The translations under genes were made by a program, and so were the position numbers. Under the pieces are notes generated by a model, which searched no databases, was not told the DNA's origin, and was given only the letters and a program-made list of their open reading frames with translations. A stretch of DNA of 64,000 nt from an uncultured Methylophaga sp. GTDB taxonomy: Bacteria; Pseudomonadota; Gammaproteobacteria; GCF-002020875. The stretch is taken from positions 48,944-112,943 of the forward strand of contig CALEHW010000024.1 in NCBI GenBank assembly GCA_937877715.1, in the 5' to 3' direction. Of this stretch, positions 17,489-27,323 are shown piece by piece (the first letter of the stretch is position 1; each line of letters begins with the position of its first letter).

Positions 17489-17749
17489 ATGAGAGGTATT
17501 GCCATGTTTAATGTTCGCGCGTTAGCCCTATCTATAGCTATTTTATGGGGTGCATCCATGATGCTCATGGGGTGGATTGCATCATTTGGATATGGTGAGC
17601 AGATAGTCGCCTTAATGGGTTCAGTCTATATTGGTTATCACCCCGGGTTTCTTGGCGGAATTATTGGCGGTTTTTGGGGGGCAGTTGATGGTGGAATTGG
17701 GGGACTGATTTTTGGACTGTTATACAACTGGATCGCATCTAAATTCTGA
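17489..17749 (+). CDS. Small membrane protein of the 'bacteriophage holin'-named chromosomal family
   Basis: About 86 residues with two to three membrane helices. An N-terminal helix (ALALSIAILWGASMMLMGWIA) is followed by VALMGSVYIGYHPGFLGGIIGGFWGAVDGGIGGLIFGLLYNW, a Gly-rich signature I recognise from small chromosomal proteins that databases label 'bacteriophage holin' without phage context. The ATG at 17489 follows a very strong ribosome binding site (GGAGGAAGG). A promoter-like TTGACA-16 bp-TATTCT (17449-17476) would start transcription near 17483, in which case the in-frame ATG at 17504 with its own AGAGG would be used. Function unknown; no phage genes are nearby. Confidence 0.65.
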   Translation: MRGIAMFNVRALALSIAILWGASMMLMGWIASFGYGEQIVALMGSVYIGYHPGFLGGIIGGFWGAVDGGIGGLIFGLLYNWIASKF

Positions 17750-17774
17750 TTATTAGTACATTGAGAGATTTCTT

Positions 17775-18017
17775 ATGACACTTCAGGTTGTTCAGGAGGC
17801 TTTGGGTTGGTGTGTAGTTATCAATATAGGAATTTTCCTCTGTTGGTTCCTTGTCATGATGTTTGCCCATGATTGGGTTTATCGGTACCACGCCAAATGG
17901 TTCAGGCTAACTGTGGAGCAGTTTGATGCCATCCACTACGCCAGCATGGGTGGCTACAAGATAGCTATTATCGTACTGAATATTGTCCCTTACTTTGCCT
18001 TGAGGATTATTTCCTGA
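17775..18017 (+). CDS. DUF6868-like small membrane protein
   Basis: An 80-residue protein with two hydrophobic segments (about residues 12-32 and 60-78) flanking a conserved-looking amphipathic stretch, HDWVYRYHAKWFRLTVEQFDAIHY. This resembles proteins collected under DUF6868, which have no assigned function. It follows the holin-like gene by 25 bp in the same direction, so the two probably form a small operon. The family name is from memory and should be confirmed by a profile search. Confidence 0.6.
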   Translation: MTLQVVQEALGWCVVINIGIFLCWFLVMMFAHDWVYRYHAKWFRLTVEQFDAIHYASMGGYKIAIIVLNIVPYFALRIIS

Positions 18018-18056
18018 GAAGTTCTGGTTAGGGTCATTTTCAGAAGGTTGTGAATA

Positions 18057-19766
18057 TCACCCCTGTATCTGTTTTATAAACTCAACCACCCCATCCAGTG
18101 TGATCTCCTGGTTGTCTCTGTCGGTACGCCCCTTGTACTCGATAATACCACTGTCCAGTCCACGGTCTCCCAGAACCAGGCGGTGGGGGATGCCGATCAG
18201 CTCCATGTCTGCAAACATGATTCCAGCACGCTCCTTGCGATCATCCAGCAGAACCTCAATGTTTGCATCCAGAAGATCCTGGTAGACCTTCTCTACAGCC
18301 TCACGCAGGCGGTGAGATTTGTGCATATTCATCGGTAGCAGGGCAACAGTGAATGGGGCGATGGCCTCAGGCCAGATGATTCCACGATCGTCGTGGTTCT
18401 GCTCAATGGCGGCGGCAACCACACGGGTGACCCCAATTCCGTAGCACCCCATGGTCATGGTTCGAGCCTTGCCGTTTTCATCCAGAACCTTGGCCTTCAT
18501 TGCCTCACTGTATTTTGTACCAAGCTGGAAGATGTGCCCAACCTCGATTCCACGTGCAATGCTGATGGTTCCGGCCCCATCCGGGGATGGGTCCCCCTTC
18601 ACAACATTACGAAGATCTGCGGTGGTGGTTGGGGATGGAAGATCACGATCCCAGTTGACCCCGGTCAGATGGTAGCCATCCTCATTGGCGCCACAGACAA
18701 AATCCGAGAGCTGGGCAGCAGAATGGTCCACCACGATCGGAATCTCCAGCCCAACTGGTCCCAGGGAGCCGGCACTGGCTCCTGTTGCCGATTGAATATC
18801 TTCATGCTCCAGGAGCTGGAGCGGAGATTCAATCCCATCCAGTTTTTCTGCCTTTGTTTCGTTGAGTTCATGATCCCCGCGTAGCAATAGTGCAATCGCA
18901 GGCCGTTTGGTGCCACGAACCAGAAGGGTTTTTATTGTTTGTTGAGGTGAGATTCCAAGCGTCTCAGATATCTCCTCAATAGTTTTGCTGTTGGGTGTAG
19001 CAACTCTTGCAAGTTCTGTAGTAGGTGCGGCACGTTCACCAGATGGCGCAACTGCCTCTGCCAGCTCCACATTGGCGGCAAACTCACTCTGGTCAGAGAA
19101 GGCGATGGCATCCTCACCGGAGTCGGCCAGCACATGAAACTCATGTGATGCGCTGCCACCAATCGATCCGGTATCGGCATCAACGGGGCGAAAATGGAGT
19201 CCTATCCGTTTGAAGATCCTGCTGTAGGTCTCATACATGGTCTGGTAGGTCTGCTCGAGGGACTCCTGGTCCAGATGGAATGAGTAGGCATCCTTCATGA
19301 TAAATTCACGGGAACGCATGATTCCAAAGCGGGGACGAATCTCGTCACGGAACTTAGTCTGAATTTGGTAGAGGTTGAGTGGTAGCTGCTTGTAGCTGCG
19401 GATCTCCCTGCGGGCGATCTCGGTAATAACCTCTTCATGGGTAGGGCCGAGCAGAAAGTCTCTCTGGTGGCGATCCTGAATACGCAGCAGTTCTGGCCCG
19501 TATTGCTCCCAGCGTCCGGACTCCTCCCACAACTCTGCGGGTTGGACTACAGGCATAAGCAGCTCTTGGGCACCTGCACGGTTCATCTCTTCACGAATAA
19601 TGTTCTCAACCTTTCTTAGGGTTCTCAGTCCAGTAGGTAACCAGGAATAGAGACCCGAAGCCAGTTTCCGGATCATCCCGGAACGTATCATTAGCTGGTG
19701 GCTGATGATCTCTGCCTCGGCAGGGGTCTCCTTGACGGTGGAGAGAAGAAATTTAGAGGTGCGCAT
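18057..19766 (-). CDS. proS: Prolyl-tRNA synthetase (bacterial type with editing domain)
   Basis: The start is set at [19 protein letters not shown], matching the family N-terminus and preceded by AAGGAA seven bases upstream; the longer in-frame extension is not conserved. The 569 residues compare with about 570 in E. coli. Class II motifs 1-3 are present (e.g. [28 protein letters not shown] and [16 protein letters not shown]), and the INS editing domain lies between about residues 230 and 390. It charges tRNA-Pro in the cytoplasm. It is the downstream gene of a two-gene unit with the tautomerase (11-bp gap). Confidence 0.97.
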   Translation of the reverse strand: MRTSKFLLSTVKETPAEAEIISHQLMIRSGMIRKLASGLYSWLPTGLRTLRKVENIIREEMNRAGAQELLMPVVQPAELWEESGRWEQYGPELLRIQDRHQRDFLLGPTHEEVITEIARREIRSYKQLPLNLYQIQTKFRDEIRPRFGIMRSREFIMKDAYSFHLDQESLEQTYQTMYETYSRIFKRIGLHFRPVDADTGSIGGSASHEFHVLADSGEDAIAFSDQSEFAANVELAEAVAPSGERAAPTTELARVATPNSKTIEEISETLGISPQQTIKTLLVRGTKRPAIALLLRGDHELNETKAEKLDGIESPLQLLEHEDIQSATGASAGSLGPVGLEIPIVVDHSAAQLSDFVCGANEDGYHLTGVNWDRDLPSPTTTADLRNVVKGDPSPDGAGTISIARGIEVGHIFQLGTKYSEAMKAKVLDENGKARTMTMGCYGIGVTRVVAAAIEQNHDDRGIIWPEAIAPFTVALLPMNMHKSHRLREAVEKVYQDLLDANIEVLLDDRKERAGIMFADMELIGIPHRLVLGDRGLDSGIIEYKGRTDRDNQEITLDGVVEFIKQIQG

Positions 19767-19777
19767 AGATAAGTTCC

Positions 19778-20122
19778 TTAAAAAGTTCCACCATTCCAGC
19801 CCCACATATGGCGTTGCGGGCTGGAGAACTCCACGTAGATTCGGTCACGGTTAACCCCAGTTTTTGAGGAGATCAATTTTGTCACTGCCTCAGAAAAGAC
19901 AGGGGTTGATGATTCCGGTAGCCCTAGACTCTTGAATTCGAGATAGCTGCATGGATCAGTAGTGCCGCCAAACATCATATTGGTAGCTGCCTGCATTGAG
20001 ACCATAACGTAACTTTCCGGTTTCTTAAGTAGCTGGGATAGTAGTTGAGAAAGCTCTGCCATCAACTGCTCTTTCTCATCGTAGTTGAGATCTACGTTGG
20101 TTTCTATCTTAAGATACGGCAT
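19778..20122 (-). CDS. MIF/phenylpyruvate tautomerase-family protein
   Basis: The start is placed at [10 protein letters not shown], so that after Met removal the catalytic Pro becomes residue 1, as in the macrophage migration inhibitory factor (MIF) family. The 114 residues match the usual ~115. Family landmarks include [19 protein letters not shown] in the middle and [10 protein letters not shown]...WGWNGGTF at the end. Members tautomerise phenylpyruvate or related enol acids; the bacterial physiological role is unclear. An in-frame upstream ATG (20173) would bury the catalytic Pro and is rejected. It is probably co-transcribed with proS. Confidence 0.88.
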   Translation of the reverse strand: MPYLKIETNVDLNYDEKEQLMAELSQLLSQLLKKPESYVMVSMQAATNMMFGGTTDPCSYLEFKSLGLPESSTPVFSEAVTKLISSKTGVNRDRIYVEFSSPQRHMWGWNGGTF

Positions 20123-20158
20123 TGGAATGACTCGGTTAATTTTTGTGTGAATTCTACC

Positions 20159-20192
20159 AGACATTTGAGGCACTCTAATGCCCCAAATGTCT
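20159..20192 (-). terminator. Strong hairpin between the NO reductase and tautomerase genes
   Basis: AGACATTTG and GGCA pair with TGCC and CAAATGTCT across a six-base loop, giving a 13-bp stem with a single A:C mismatch. It sits just downstream of the NO reductase stop codon. There is no U-tract on the - strand, so it may be a processing or stabilising hairpin rather than a classical terminator. Confidence 0.45.
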
Positions 20193-20216
20193 TCTGCTTG
20201 TAGATCGTGCGATTTT

Positions 20217-22556
20217 TCAGGGATCTATTTTTATGTCACCACTTGTTTCCGGCTTGAGATGGAATCCCCTTGATAAAATAAACCAAATCAGAGAGATAAC
20301 GCCAACCACAAAGACAATTCCACCGATAGATCTGAAATATGTAAGTGTCTGGAATACTGTACCAGTAATAGTCTCCTGAGCTCTAGCAAGCCAGAAGCCA
20401 TCTTCCAGGACGATAGATAATTGATACAGCCCTGCTGGGAACAGATCAAAGAACATCATTAGCCCAATACCTATGTTTAGTGTCCAGAATGACAGTTTGA
20501 TTATTTTGGGGTTCCAGCTATCCGTATCAAACAGGTGCTGGCAACAGAACAGTATACCTGCTAGTGCAATATTGCCCTTTACGCCAAACATTGCAGCATG
20601 GGCATGGTTACCCGTCAGGTAGGTTGCATGTTCAAAATAGTTAACAATTGGAAGATTAATCAGTGATCCAAGTACACCTGCACCAAATATATTCCAGAAA
20701 TTGACAGCAAGAATAAATGACCAGACCCCATCCATTATGAAGTTTTGTTGTCCATTAGCCAAGCTGGTGTGGGCCCCCTGGCCCTCCTTTCTCATTTGCC
20801 AGGCATCTAGTGTAAGCAGTAGTAGTGGCAGTATTTGTAGGGTTGAGAATACACTGCCTAATGCAATTACACTGGTTGGTTTGGCTATCCAGTAGAAGTT
20901 ATGTGCAATCCCGATAGATGCTGTGATCAGGAATAGAACAACGGCCAGATAGATAACTCGCTCTGCCATCATCTTTGTTACCAGCCCCATCTGAACAAGA
21001 ATAAAGCCCACAATAACAGTGGTGAAGACCTCAAATGTCACCTCAACCCACATATGAACCACCATCCATCTCCAGTAATCAGCAATTGCCCAGTTTGTGT
21101 CGATGGTGGCGAAGATACCAAAAAAGAGGAAGAAGACCATGATTCCGCTACCCCACAGCAACCAGGCAGGTACGGACCAGAATGTTTTTATGGTAATCCA
21201 GGGTTTGACGCCACGATAGATAATAAGGATCCAGAGTGCAAATCCAACCAGCAACAGTATCTGGAACAGCCTACCCATCTCCATGAATTCCCAGCCCTGG
21301 CTTCCCAACCAGTATGCCATGTCACCTGAGATGATCCCCGACTGGCCAAGGTAGATACCCAATATGCTGCCAACTCCAACCACAACACATATTGCAAACA
21401 GAAGGTTTATTAAGAACTTTTGATGTTTTGGAACCTCTGCAAGGCGTGGCAGGAAAAATATTGTATATCCAACCCAGCACATGAAGAACCAGAAGATCTG
21501 TAGCAGGGTGTGGTAGCTTCTTAATATGTTGAAAGGGAGTATGTTTGCAATCTTGTGTGCAAATGGGCTGGCAAAATCCATTGCTGCCAATATGCCAGCC
21601 AGTACCTGCAGACCAAATAGAATGACTGCCAAGGCAAAGAATTTATAGGTTGCTCGTTGTGTTGGACGAATATAACCTTTTTCAAGATCTGATGTTGTTA
21701 ATAGCTGTCCATTTGCGCTCATGTCAAATGGCCCGCCCGGCATGGTTCTCATCTGGCCATAGATATAGAGCACGACCATGATGCCTGCAAATAGTATGAA
21801 GATAGATATAAAGCTCCACATCATTAATGATGCAGGGGGAGTGTTGCCAGCAGCCGGATCATAGGGCCAGTTTGAGGTGTAGCTGTAATTATCTCCTGGA
21901 CGATCTGCACTTGCGGTCCAGCTACCCCAGTAGAAAAATGCGGTCAGCTCTCTCAGTTGTTGTGGGTCGGTTATGTAGTTTGTGGGGTGAAATGCCTCTG
22001 GAAAATCACTATTGTTAAACATCTCAGTGTAATACCAATTTAAATATTGGATCGCATCTGCTTGTGCCTTGTTAACAGTAACGGTATTTGTATTTTCTAT
22101 GTAGGTGTTTTCATGTAGCTCTTCTCTGATTTGGCTCTCTATTGCACCCTCATCATATTTTGCTATATCAAATTGCCATTGGCTGATTCTGTCGTGCTCT
22201 GTCACAGATCCAGGTTTGAGCTGTTCCGCATAATATCTCTTCATGACAACAGTCATTATATGAAGTGATTCGGCAGTAAAATCCGGCCCACGTTCTGCGC
22301 CATCGCCCCAGAATGAGCCATAGTTCATCAACCCTCTGAGATGAAATACCTTTTGTCCGGACTTGATCTCCTCAGCTGATACAACTGTCGTACCATCACT
22401 TAACCTGAAGTCAGGGATGGGCGGGGCGCTTGTGTATGTGGTGGTGCCCATATACACCAGTCCGATAATCGAGATGATTGATACTACCCAGAAGTGGATA
22501 AACCAGTATTTTTTGTTTAGCAGAATTGCAGAAATGCTGTTCTTGAAATTACTCAT
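20217..22556 (-). CDS. norZ: Quinol-dependent nitric oxide reductase (qNOR)
   Basis: At 779 residues this is the single-subunit qNOR form: an N-terminal helix plus a hydrophilic cytochrome-c-like domain without CxxCH (about residues 40-245), then about 12 helices of the NorB heme-copper fold. Likely heme/FeB region histidines are in SYHTLLQIFW, VVHMWVEVTFEVFTTV and GNHAHAAMFGVKGNIA; the Glu of WVEVTFEVF matches the FeB-proximal glutamates. It reduces 2 NO to N2O with electrons from quinol at the inner membrane. The gene stands alone with no norC, nitrite or nitrous oxide reductase gene nearby. Its 490-bp upstream gap is rich in inverted repeats. Confidence 0.93.
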   Translation of the reverse strand: MSNFKNSISAILLNKKYWFIHFWVVSIISIIGLVYMGTTTYTSAPPIPDFRLSDGTTVVSAEEIKSGQKVFHLRGLMNYGSFWGDGAERGPDFTAESLHIMTVVMKRYYAEQLKPGSVTEHDRISQWQFDIAKYDEGAIESQIREELHENTYIENTNTVTVNKAQADAIQYLNWYYTEMFNNSDFPEAFHPTNYITDPQQLRELTAFFYWGSWTASADRPGDNYSYTSNWPYDPAAGNTPPASLMMWSFISIFILFAGIMVVLYIYGQMRTMPGGPFDMSANGQLLTTSDLEKGYIRPTQRATYKFFALAVILFGLQVLAGILAAMDFASPFAHKIANILPFNILRSYHTLLQIFWFFMCWVGYTIFFLPRLAEVPKHQKFLINLLFAICVVVGVGSILGIYLGQSGIISGDMAYWLGSQGWEFMEMGRLFQILLLVGFALWILIIYRGVKPWITIKTFWSVPAWLLWGSGIMVFFLFFGIFATIDTNWAIADYWRWMVVHMWVEVTFEVFTTVIVGFILVQMGLVTKMMAERVIYLAVVLFLITASIGIAHNFYWIAKPTSVIALGSVFSTLQILPLLLLTLDAWQMRKEGQGAHTSLANGQQNFIMDGVWSFILAVNFWNIFGAGVLGSLINLPIVNYFEHATYLTGNHAHAAMFGVKGNIALAGILFCCQHLFDTDSWNPKIIKLSFWTLNIGIGLMMFFDLFPAGLYQLSIVLEDGFWLARAQETITGTVFQTLTYFRSIGGIVFVVGVISLIWFILSRGFHLKPETSGDIKIDP

Positions 22557-22598
22557 AATCTTTCCTTAATACAACCTAATTATGGAAGGTGACTCATA

Positions 22599-22755
22599 CA
22601 AGAGATATTTCTCTCTTGATTGTTTTGTATGTAACCATGCATCTAGGGAGATCAATATCTCACTGGATGGCCATTATCTGTAACAATTATCAGGCCCATT
22701 TTGAGGTTGTTCCAAAATATTTGGAAACAGGCAGTTGCCGGGGTGGCAATACCCC
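22599..22755. promoter_or_regulatory. Inverted-repeat-rich region upstream of the NO reductase gene
   Basis: Four symmetric elements lie within 160 bp on the 5' side of the qNOR gene: CAAGAGA/TCTCTTG (22599-22618), GAGAT-CAAT-ATCTC (22648-22661), the perfect TTCCAAA-ATA-TTTGGAA (22710-22726), and a compact nested pair at 22735-22755. In the pair, TTGCC/GGCAA encloses GGGGT, which can itself pair with the following ACCCC (pseudoknot or alternative hairpins). AGATGCAT on the - strand near 22637-22644 resembles an NsrR half-site. Regulator binding or RNA structure is inferred. Confidence 0.35.
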
Positions 22756-23046
22756 TGCAGGGAGTAAATGGGTAGAGCTGATGGTGTTGATATTGGCTTG
22801 AGCCCGTAATGGTACCACTGAAGTAACACTAATCAAGGAAAGTGGATGCCAGAGTTGTTGATAGCTTGATGTAATGTATGGAACATATTGTTTTATCAGC
22901 CCAAAAAAACAGTCAAGTGGATCTTGTTTCGGTGTGGTGAAACAGGCAATATAAGCACTCTATGAACTTGGGCTAAGAGCTGGCTGATAATCAATGATAG
23001 ATCGTACAGAAAATCATCTGTTTTTTGTGGATAGAGGTACAGAGAC
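22756..23046 (+). other. Intergenic leader of ilvB with a weak hairpin-T element
   Basis: No credible gene is seen in the rest of the gap before ilvB. Shortly before the start codon, ACAGA and TCTGT can form a 5-bp hairpin followed by six T residues (23006-23026), resembling a weak intrinsic terminator or attenuator. No leader peptide rich in Ile, Val or Leu codons is visible, so classical BCAA attenuation is not supported. Confidence 0.35.
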
Positions 23047-24744
23047 GTGGAACTGACTGGTGCAGAGATCATTACAAGATTTTTACGTGATGAGGGTGTG
23101 GAATACATCTTTGGATATCCTGGAGGTGCCGTACTTCATATCTATGATGCAATCTACCGACAGGATGATGTTAAGCACATTTTGACCCGTCATGAGCAGG
23201 GTGCGGTGCATGCCGCTGATGGCTATGCCCGCTCCAGTGGCAAGCCTGGAGTAGTGCTTGTAACATCGGGCCCTGGTGCCACCAATGCAATTACCGGTAT
23301 TGCTACCGCTTACATGGACTCTATCCCTCTGGTTGTGATCACAGGACAGGTACCATCTCCGCTTATCGGGAATGATGCCTTTCAGGAGGTCGATACGGTC
23401 GGTATTACCCGCTCCTGTGTGAAACACAATTTTTTGGTAACAGATATCGAGAAGTTGGCAGATACCATGAAGCGGGCATTTATCATTGCAACTACAGGCC
23501 GCCCCGGGCCAGTTGTGATTGACATTCCCAAGGATGTGTCAGGATTCAAGGCTGAGTACAACTATCCTGAGAGTGTGGATATTCGCTCCTACCATCCGCA
23601 TATTGATGTTCCTAGTGAGAAGATACAGCAGGTTTTGGGGATGATCCGGGAGGCCAGAAAGCCGGTCTTCTATACCGGTGGGGGGGTGATTCTCTCTAAT
23701 GCTGCGGAGCAGTTGACGGAGGTTGCGCACCGCCTGAATGCACCTGTTACCAATACCACAATGGGGCTTGGTGGTTTTCCCGCAACCGATCCACAATTTA
23801 TCGGCATGCTGGGGATGCATGGCAGTTATGAGGCCAATATGGCGATGCACAACACTGATCTTCTGATTGCAGTGGGTGCCCGTTTTGATGATCGGGTAAC
23901 CGGAAATATCGAGAAGTTCTGTCCCCAAGCCAAGATTATCCATATTGATGTGGATCCATCATCAATCTCCAAGAATGTGCAGGTTGATCTGCCGATTGTG
24001 GGAGATGTAAAGGATGTGCTGGATGAGATGATTGCACTGCTGGATAGTCAGCCTGAGATCAAAGGGGAGAGACTTGATCTATGGTGGTCGGAGATCAATG
24101 AGTGGCGTAAGGAGGATTGTCTCGCCTTTGATAACTCCGGCGGGGTGATCCATCCACAATTTGTGCTGCAGACCCTCTATGAGGTGACTCATGGGGATGC
24201 CTACGTGGTCTCTGATGTGGGCCAACATCAGATGTTTGCTGCACAGTACTACAAGTTTGACAAACCACGGCGTTGGATCAACTCTGGTGGTCTCGGCACT
24301 ATGGGGTTTGGACTGCCGGCGGCTATGGGCGCTCAGTTTGCCCACCCAGATGCCACGGTCTGTACAGTAACTGGAGATGGCAGTATTCAGATGAATATTC
24401 AAGAGCTGGCAACCTGTCAAGAGTTCTCGTTGCCACTCAAGATCATCAATCTCAATAATGGTTATCTGGGAATGGTGCGTCAATGGCAGGAGTTCTTTTA
24501 TGAGAGACGCTACTCTGAGGTCACACTGAAACGTAACCACCAGCCAGATTTTGTAAAACTGGCCGAGAGTTATGGTCACGTTGGAATGCAGATCAGGAAT
24601 CCGGATGATGTACGTGGTGCACTAGAAGAGGCCCTGGCAATGAAGGATCGCCTGGTCTTTATGGATTTCATAACTAACCCTGAAGAGAACGTGTACCCGA
24701 TGGTTCCAGCCGGGGCAGGTCTCAACGAGATGATCCTGATATAG
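23047..24744 (+). CDS. ilvB: Acetolactate synthase large (catalytic) subunit
   Basis: A 565-residue thiamine-diphosphate enzyme starting at GTG with AGAGG upstream. The catalytic Glu lies in HEQGAVHAADGYARSSG (about residue 50), and the ThDP/Mg motif GDGSIQMNIQEL...NNGYLGMV is near residues 440-470; the FAD-binding middle domain lies between. It condenses two pyruvates, or pyruvate with 2-oxobutyrate, at the first common step of valine, leucine and isoleucine synthesis. It is followed at 13 bp by its regulatory subunit gene. The symbol ilvI would be equally acceptable; ilvB is used generically. Confidence 0.96.
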   Translation: MELTGAEIITRFLRDEGVEYIFGYPGGAVLHIYDAIYRQDDVKHILTRHEQGAVHAADGYARSSGKPGVVLVTSGPGATNAITGIATAYMDSIPLVVITGQVPSPLIGNDAFQEVDTVGITRSCVKHNFLVTDIEKLADTMKRAFIIATTGRPGPVVIDIPKDVSGFKAEYNYPESVDIRSYHPHIDVPSEKIQQVLGMIREARKPVFYTGGGVILSNAAEQLTEVAHRLNAPVTNTTMGLGGFPATDPQFIGMLGMHGSYEANMAMHNTDLLIAVGARFDDRVTGNIEKFCPQAKIIHIDVDPSSISKNVQVDLPIVGDVKDVLDEMIALLDSQPEIKGERLDLWWSEINEWRKEDCLAFDNSGGVIHPQFVLQTLYEVTHGDAYVVSDVGQHQMFAAQYYKFDKPRRWINSGGLGTMGFGLPAAMGAQFAHPDATVCTVTGDGSIQMNIQELATCQEFSLPLKIINLNNGYLGMVRQWQEFFYERRYSEVTLKRNHQPDFVKLAESYGHVGMQIRNPDDVRGALEEALAMKDRLVFMDFITNPEENVYPMVPAGAGLNEMILI

Positions 24745-24757
24745 AGAACGTATTACG

Positions 24758-25252
24758 ATGAGAAGACATATTATTTCACTGCTGATGGAGAATGAGGCCG
24801 GTGCACTGTCACGGGTTGCGGGGCTCTTCTCTGCTCGGGGATACAATATCGAGACCCTGACAGTTGCCCCAACCAATGATCCGACCCTGTCGAGAATGAC
24901 CATCGTCACCTCGGGAACAGAGGCTGTGATTGAGCAGATCAACAAGCAGCTCAATAAGCTGATCGATGTGGTCACTCTGGTGGATCTTACAGAGGGAGAG
25001 CATATTGAGAGAGAGCTGGTGATGGTCAAGGTGATGGCATCAGATATAGATTGCGATACCATGCGTCAACTGGTTGCTGAACATCAGGCTGATGTGGTTG
25101 ATGAGACAGGTGGTGCTTGCGTGGTTGAGTTGTTGGGAAATAGCGAAAATATCAATGCCTTCATCGCCGCACTTGAGCCCTTCTCCATTGTGGAGGTTGT
25201 GCGTTCCGGGGTCTCCGGAATTGCCCGTGGCGAGGATGCGCTGAGAATTTGA
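24758..25252 (+). CDS. ilvH: Acetolactate synthase small (regulatory) subunit
   Basis: This 164-residue protein has an N-terminal ACT domain: RRHIISLLMENEAGALSRVAGLFSARGYNIE, the valine-binding signature, with the Gly-rich turn following Asn/Glu. A second ACT-like C-terminal domain follows (about residues 80-160). It stimulates the catalytic subunit and confers feedback inhibition by valine. Length equals the usual 160-165. Gene order ilvB-ilvH-ilvC-pssA-leuA is a familiar arrangement in beta- and gammaproteobacteria. Confidence 0.96.
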   Translation: MRRHIISLLMENEAGALSRVAGLFSARGYNIETLTVAPTNDPTLSRMTIVTSGTEAVIEQINKQLNKLIDVVTLVDLTEGEHIERELVMVKVMASDIDCDTMRQLVAEHQADVVDETGGACVVELLGNSENINAFIAALEPFSIVEVVRSGVSGIARGEDALRI

Positions 25253-25256
25253 CGCA

Positions 25257-25285
25257 TTGTCCACAATCGCTTTTTAGTGGATAAT
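25257..25285 (+). promoter_or_regulatory. Candidate promoter of ilvC, overlapping an inverted repeat
   Basis: TTGTCC and GATAAT are separated by 17 bp immediately after the ilvH stop. The same bases form an inverted repeat, TTGTCCAC and GTGGATAA, whose halves both look like DnaA-box cores. A separate promoter for ilvC fits the 94-bp gap, but the site has no experimental support. Confidence 0.35.
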
Positions 25286-25337
25286 CCCCGCCTCTGTTTA
25301 TTTGAATTTTTTATTTGACACTTTTGTACTGAATTAG

Positions 25338-26369
<1,032 letters not shown>

Positions 26370-26433
26370 CTGCTATTGTCTGTCATATGGGGACACCCAT
26401 GTGGTGGCAGAGATTCAGTGGTAAAAAAGAGAG

Positions 26434-26473
26434 ACGCTGGTTGCGGATAAAGTTCCGGTTCCAGCGTTTTTTT
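26434..26473 (+). terminator. Rho-independent terminator after ilvC
   Basis: ACGCTGG pairs with CCAGCGT, with an additional inner CGG/CCG pairing, followed directly by a run of seven T. It ends the ilvC transcript before pssA. Confidence 0.8.
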
Positions 26474-26513
26474 CGTTGTTCTGGGGGTGATTGATCAGCG
26501 ATAATCAGAAACC

Positions 26514-27290
26514 ATGAGTACTCAGGTGAAATCACAGCGTAGAAGAGGGATCTATCTGCTCCCCAATCTGTTCACTACCGCAGCACTGTTTGCCGGCTTT
26601 TTTGCCATCATCGCTGCAATCAAGGGGCAGTACGAGACTGCTGCCATCGCAATTTTTATTGCCATGGTGCTGGATGGACTGGATGGGCGTGTTGCCCGGA
26701 TGACCAATACCCAGAGTGAGTTTGGGGCCGAGTATGACAGCCTCTCCGACATGGTCTCATTCGGGGTAGCACCTGCCCTGGTAGTCTATCTCTGGGGACT
26801 CTCGACCATGGGTAAACTTGGTTGGCTCGCAGCATTTATCTATACCGCGGGTGCGGCACTGCGCCTAGCCCGCTTCAATACCCAGATCAGCAGTACAGAC
26901 AAGAGATATTTTCAGGGGCTGCCTAGCCCCGCAGCTGCCGCAGTGGTTGCCGGTATGGTCTGGGTTGCGGTCGATTATGGTGTCTCGGCAGAAGGGGTTC
27001 CACTGGAGCTGAGTTCGGTTGCAGCCTTGGTAACGGCACTGGCCGGACTGCTGATGGTCAGTAATGTACGCTATCACAGCTTCAAGGAGCTGAATCTGAG
27101 GGATCGTATTCCCTTTGTTGCAATGATTCTGATGGTGGCACTAATTGTGCTGATCTCGGTCGACCCCCCACAGGTGCTTTTTGGAAGTTTTCTTCTCTAC
27201 GCAATCTGGGGGCCACTCTTCAATCTTCTGGAGTTGAAGAAGAGACGGGCCCTGCGTCAGGAACGATCACTTCATGAAGAGCCTGATTAA
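26514..27290 (+). CDS. pssA: CDP-diacylglycerol-serine O-phosphatidyltransferase
   Basis: The 258 residues include about eight membrane helices. The CDP-alcohol phosphatidyltransferase motif DG-x2-AR-x8-G-x3-D-x3-D is intact as DGLDGRVARM...GAEYDSLSD (about residues 56-82). It makes phosphatidylserine from CDP-diacylglycerol and serine in the inner membrane, the precursor for the decarboxylase encoded at 51.3 kb. The pssA-leuA neighbourhood next to ilv genes recurs in many proteobacteria. This is the integral-membrane type II enzyme, not the phospholipase-D-like E. coli PssA. Confidence 0.93.
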   Translation: MSTQVKSQRRRGIYLLPNLFTTAALFAGFFAIIAAIKGQYETAAIAIFIAMVLDGLDGRVARMTNTQSEFGAEYDSLSDMVSFGVAPALVVYLWGLSTMGKLGWLAAFIYTAGAALRLARFNTQISSTDKRYFQGLPSPAAAAVVAGMVWVAVDYGVSAEGVPLELSSVAALVTALAGLLMVSNVRYHSFKELNLRDRIPFVAMILMVALIVLISVDPPQVLFGSFLLYAIWGPLFNLLELKKRRALRQERSLHEEPD

Positions 27291-27323
27291 CCATTCAATG
27301 AGCCATAACTCACAGGAATAGAG

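Noticed and set aside
22589..22801. 70-codon + strand ORF in the gap upstream of ilvB
   Set aside because: No ribosome binding site, no recognisable family, and it spans the inverted-repeat-rich regulatory region of the NO reductase gene.
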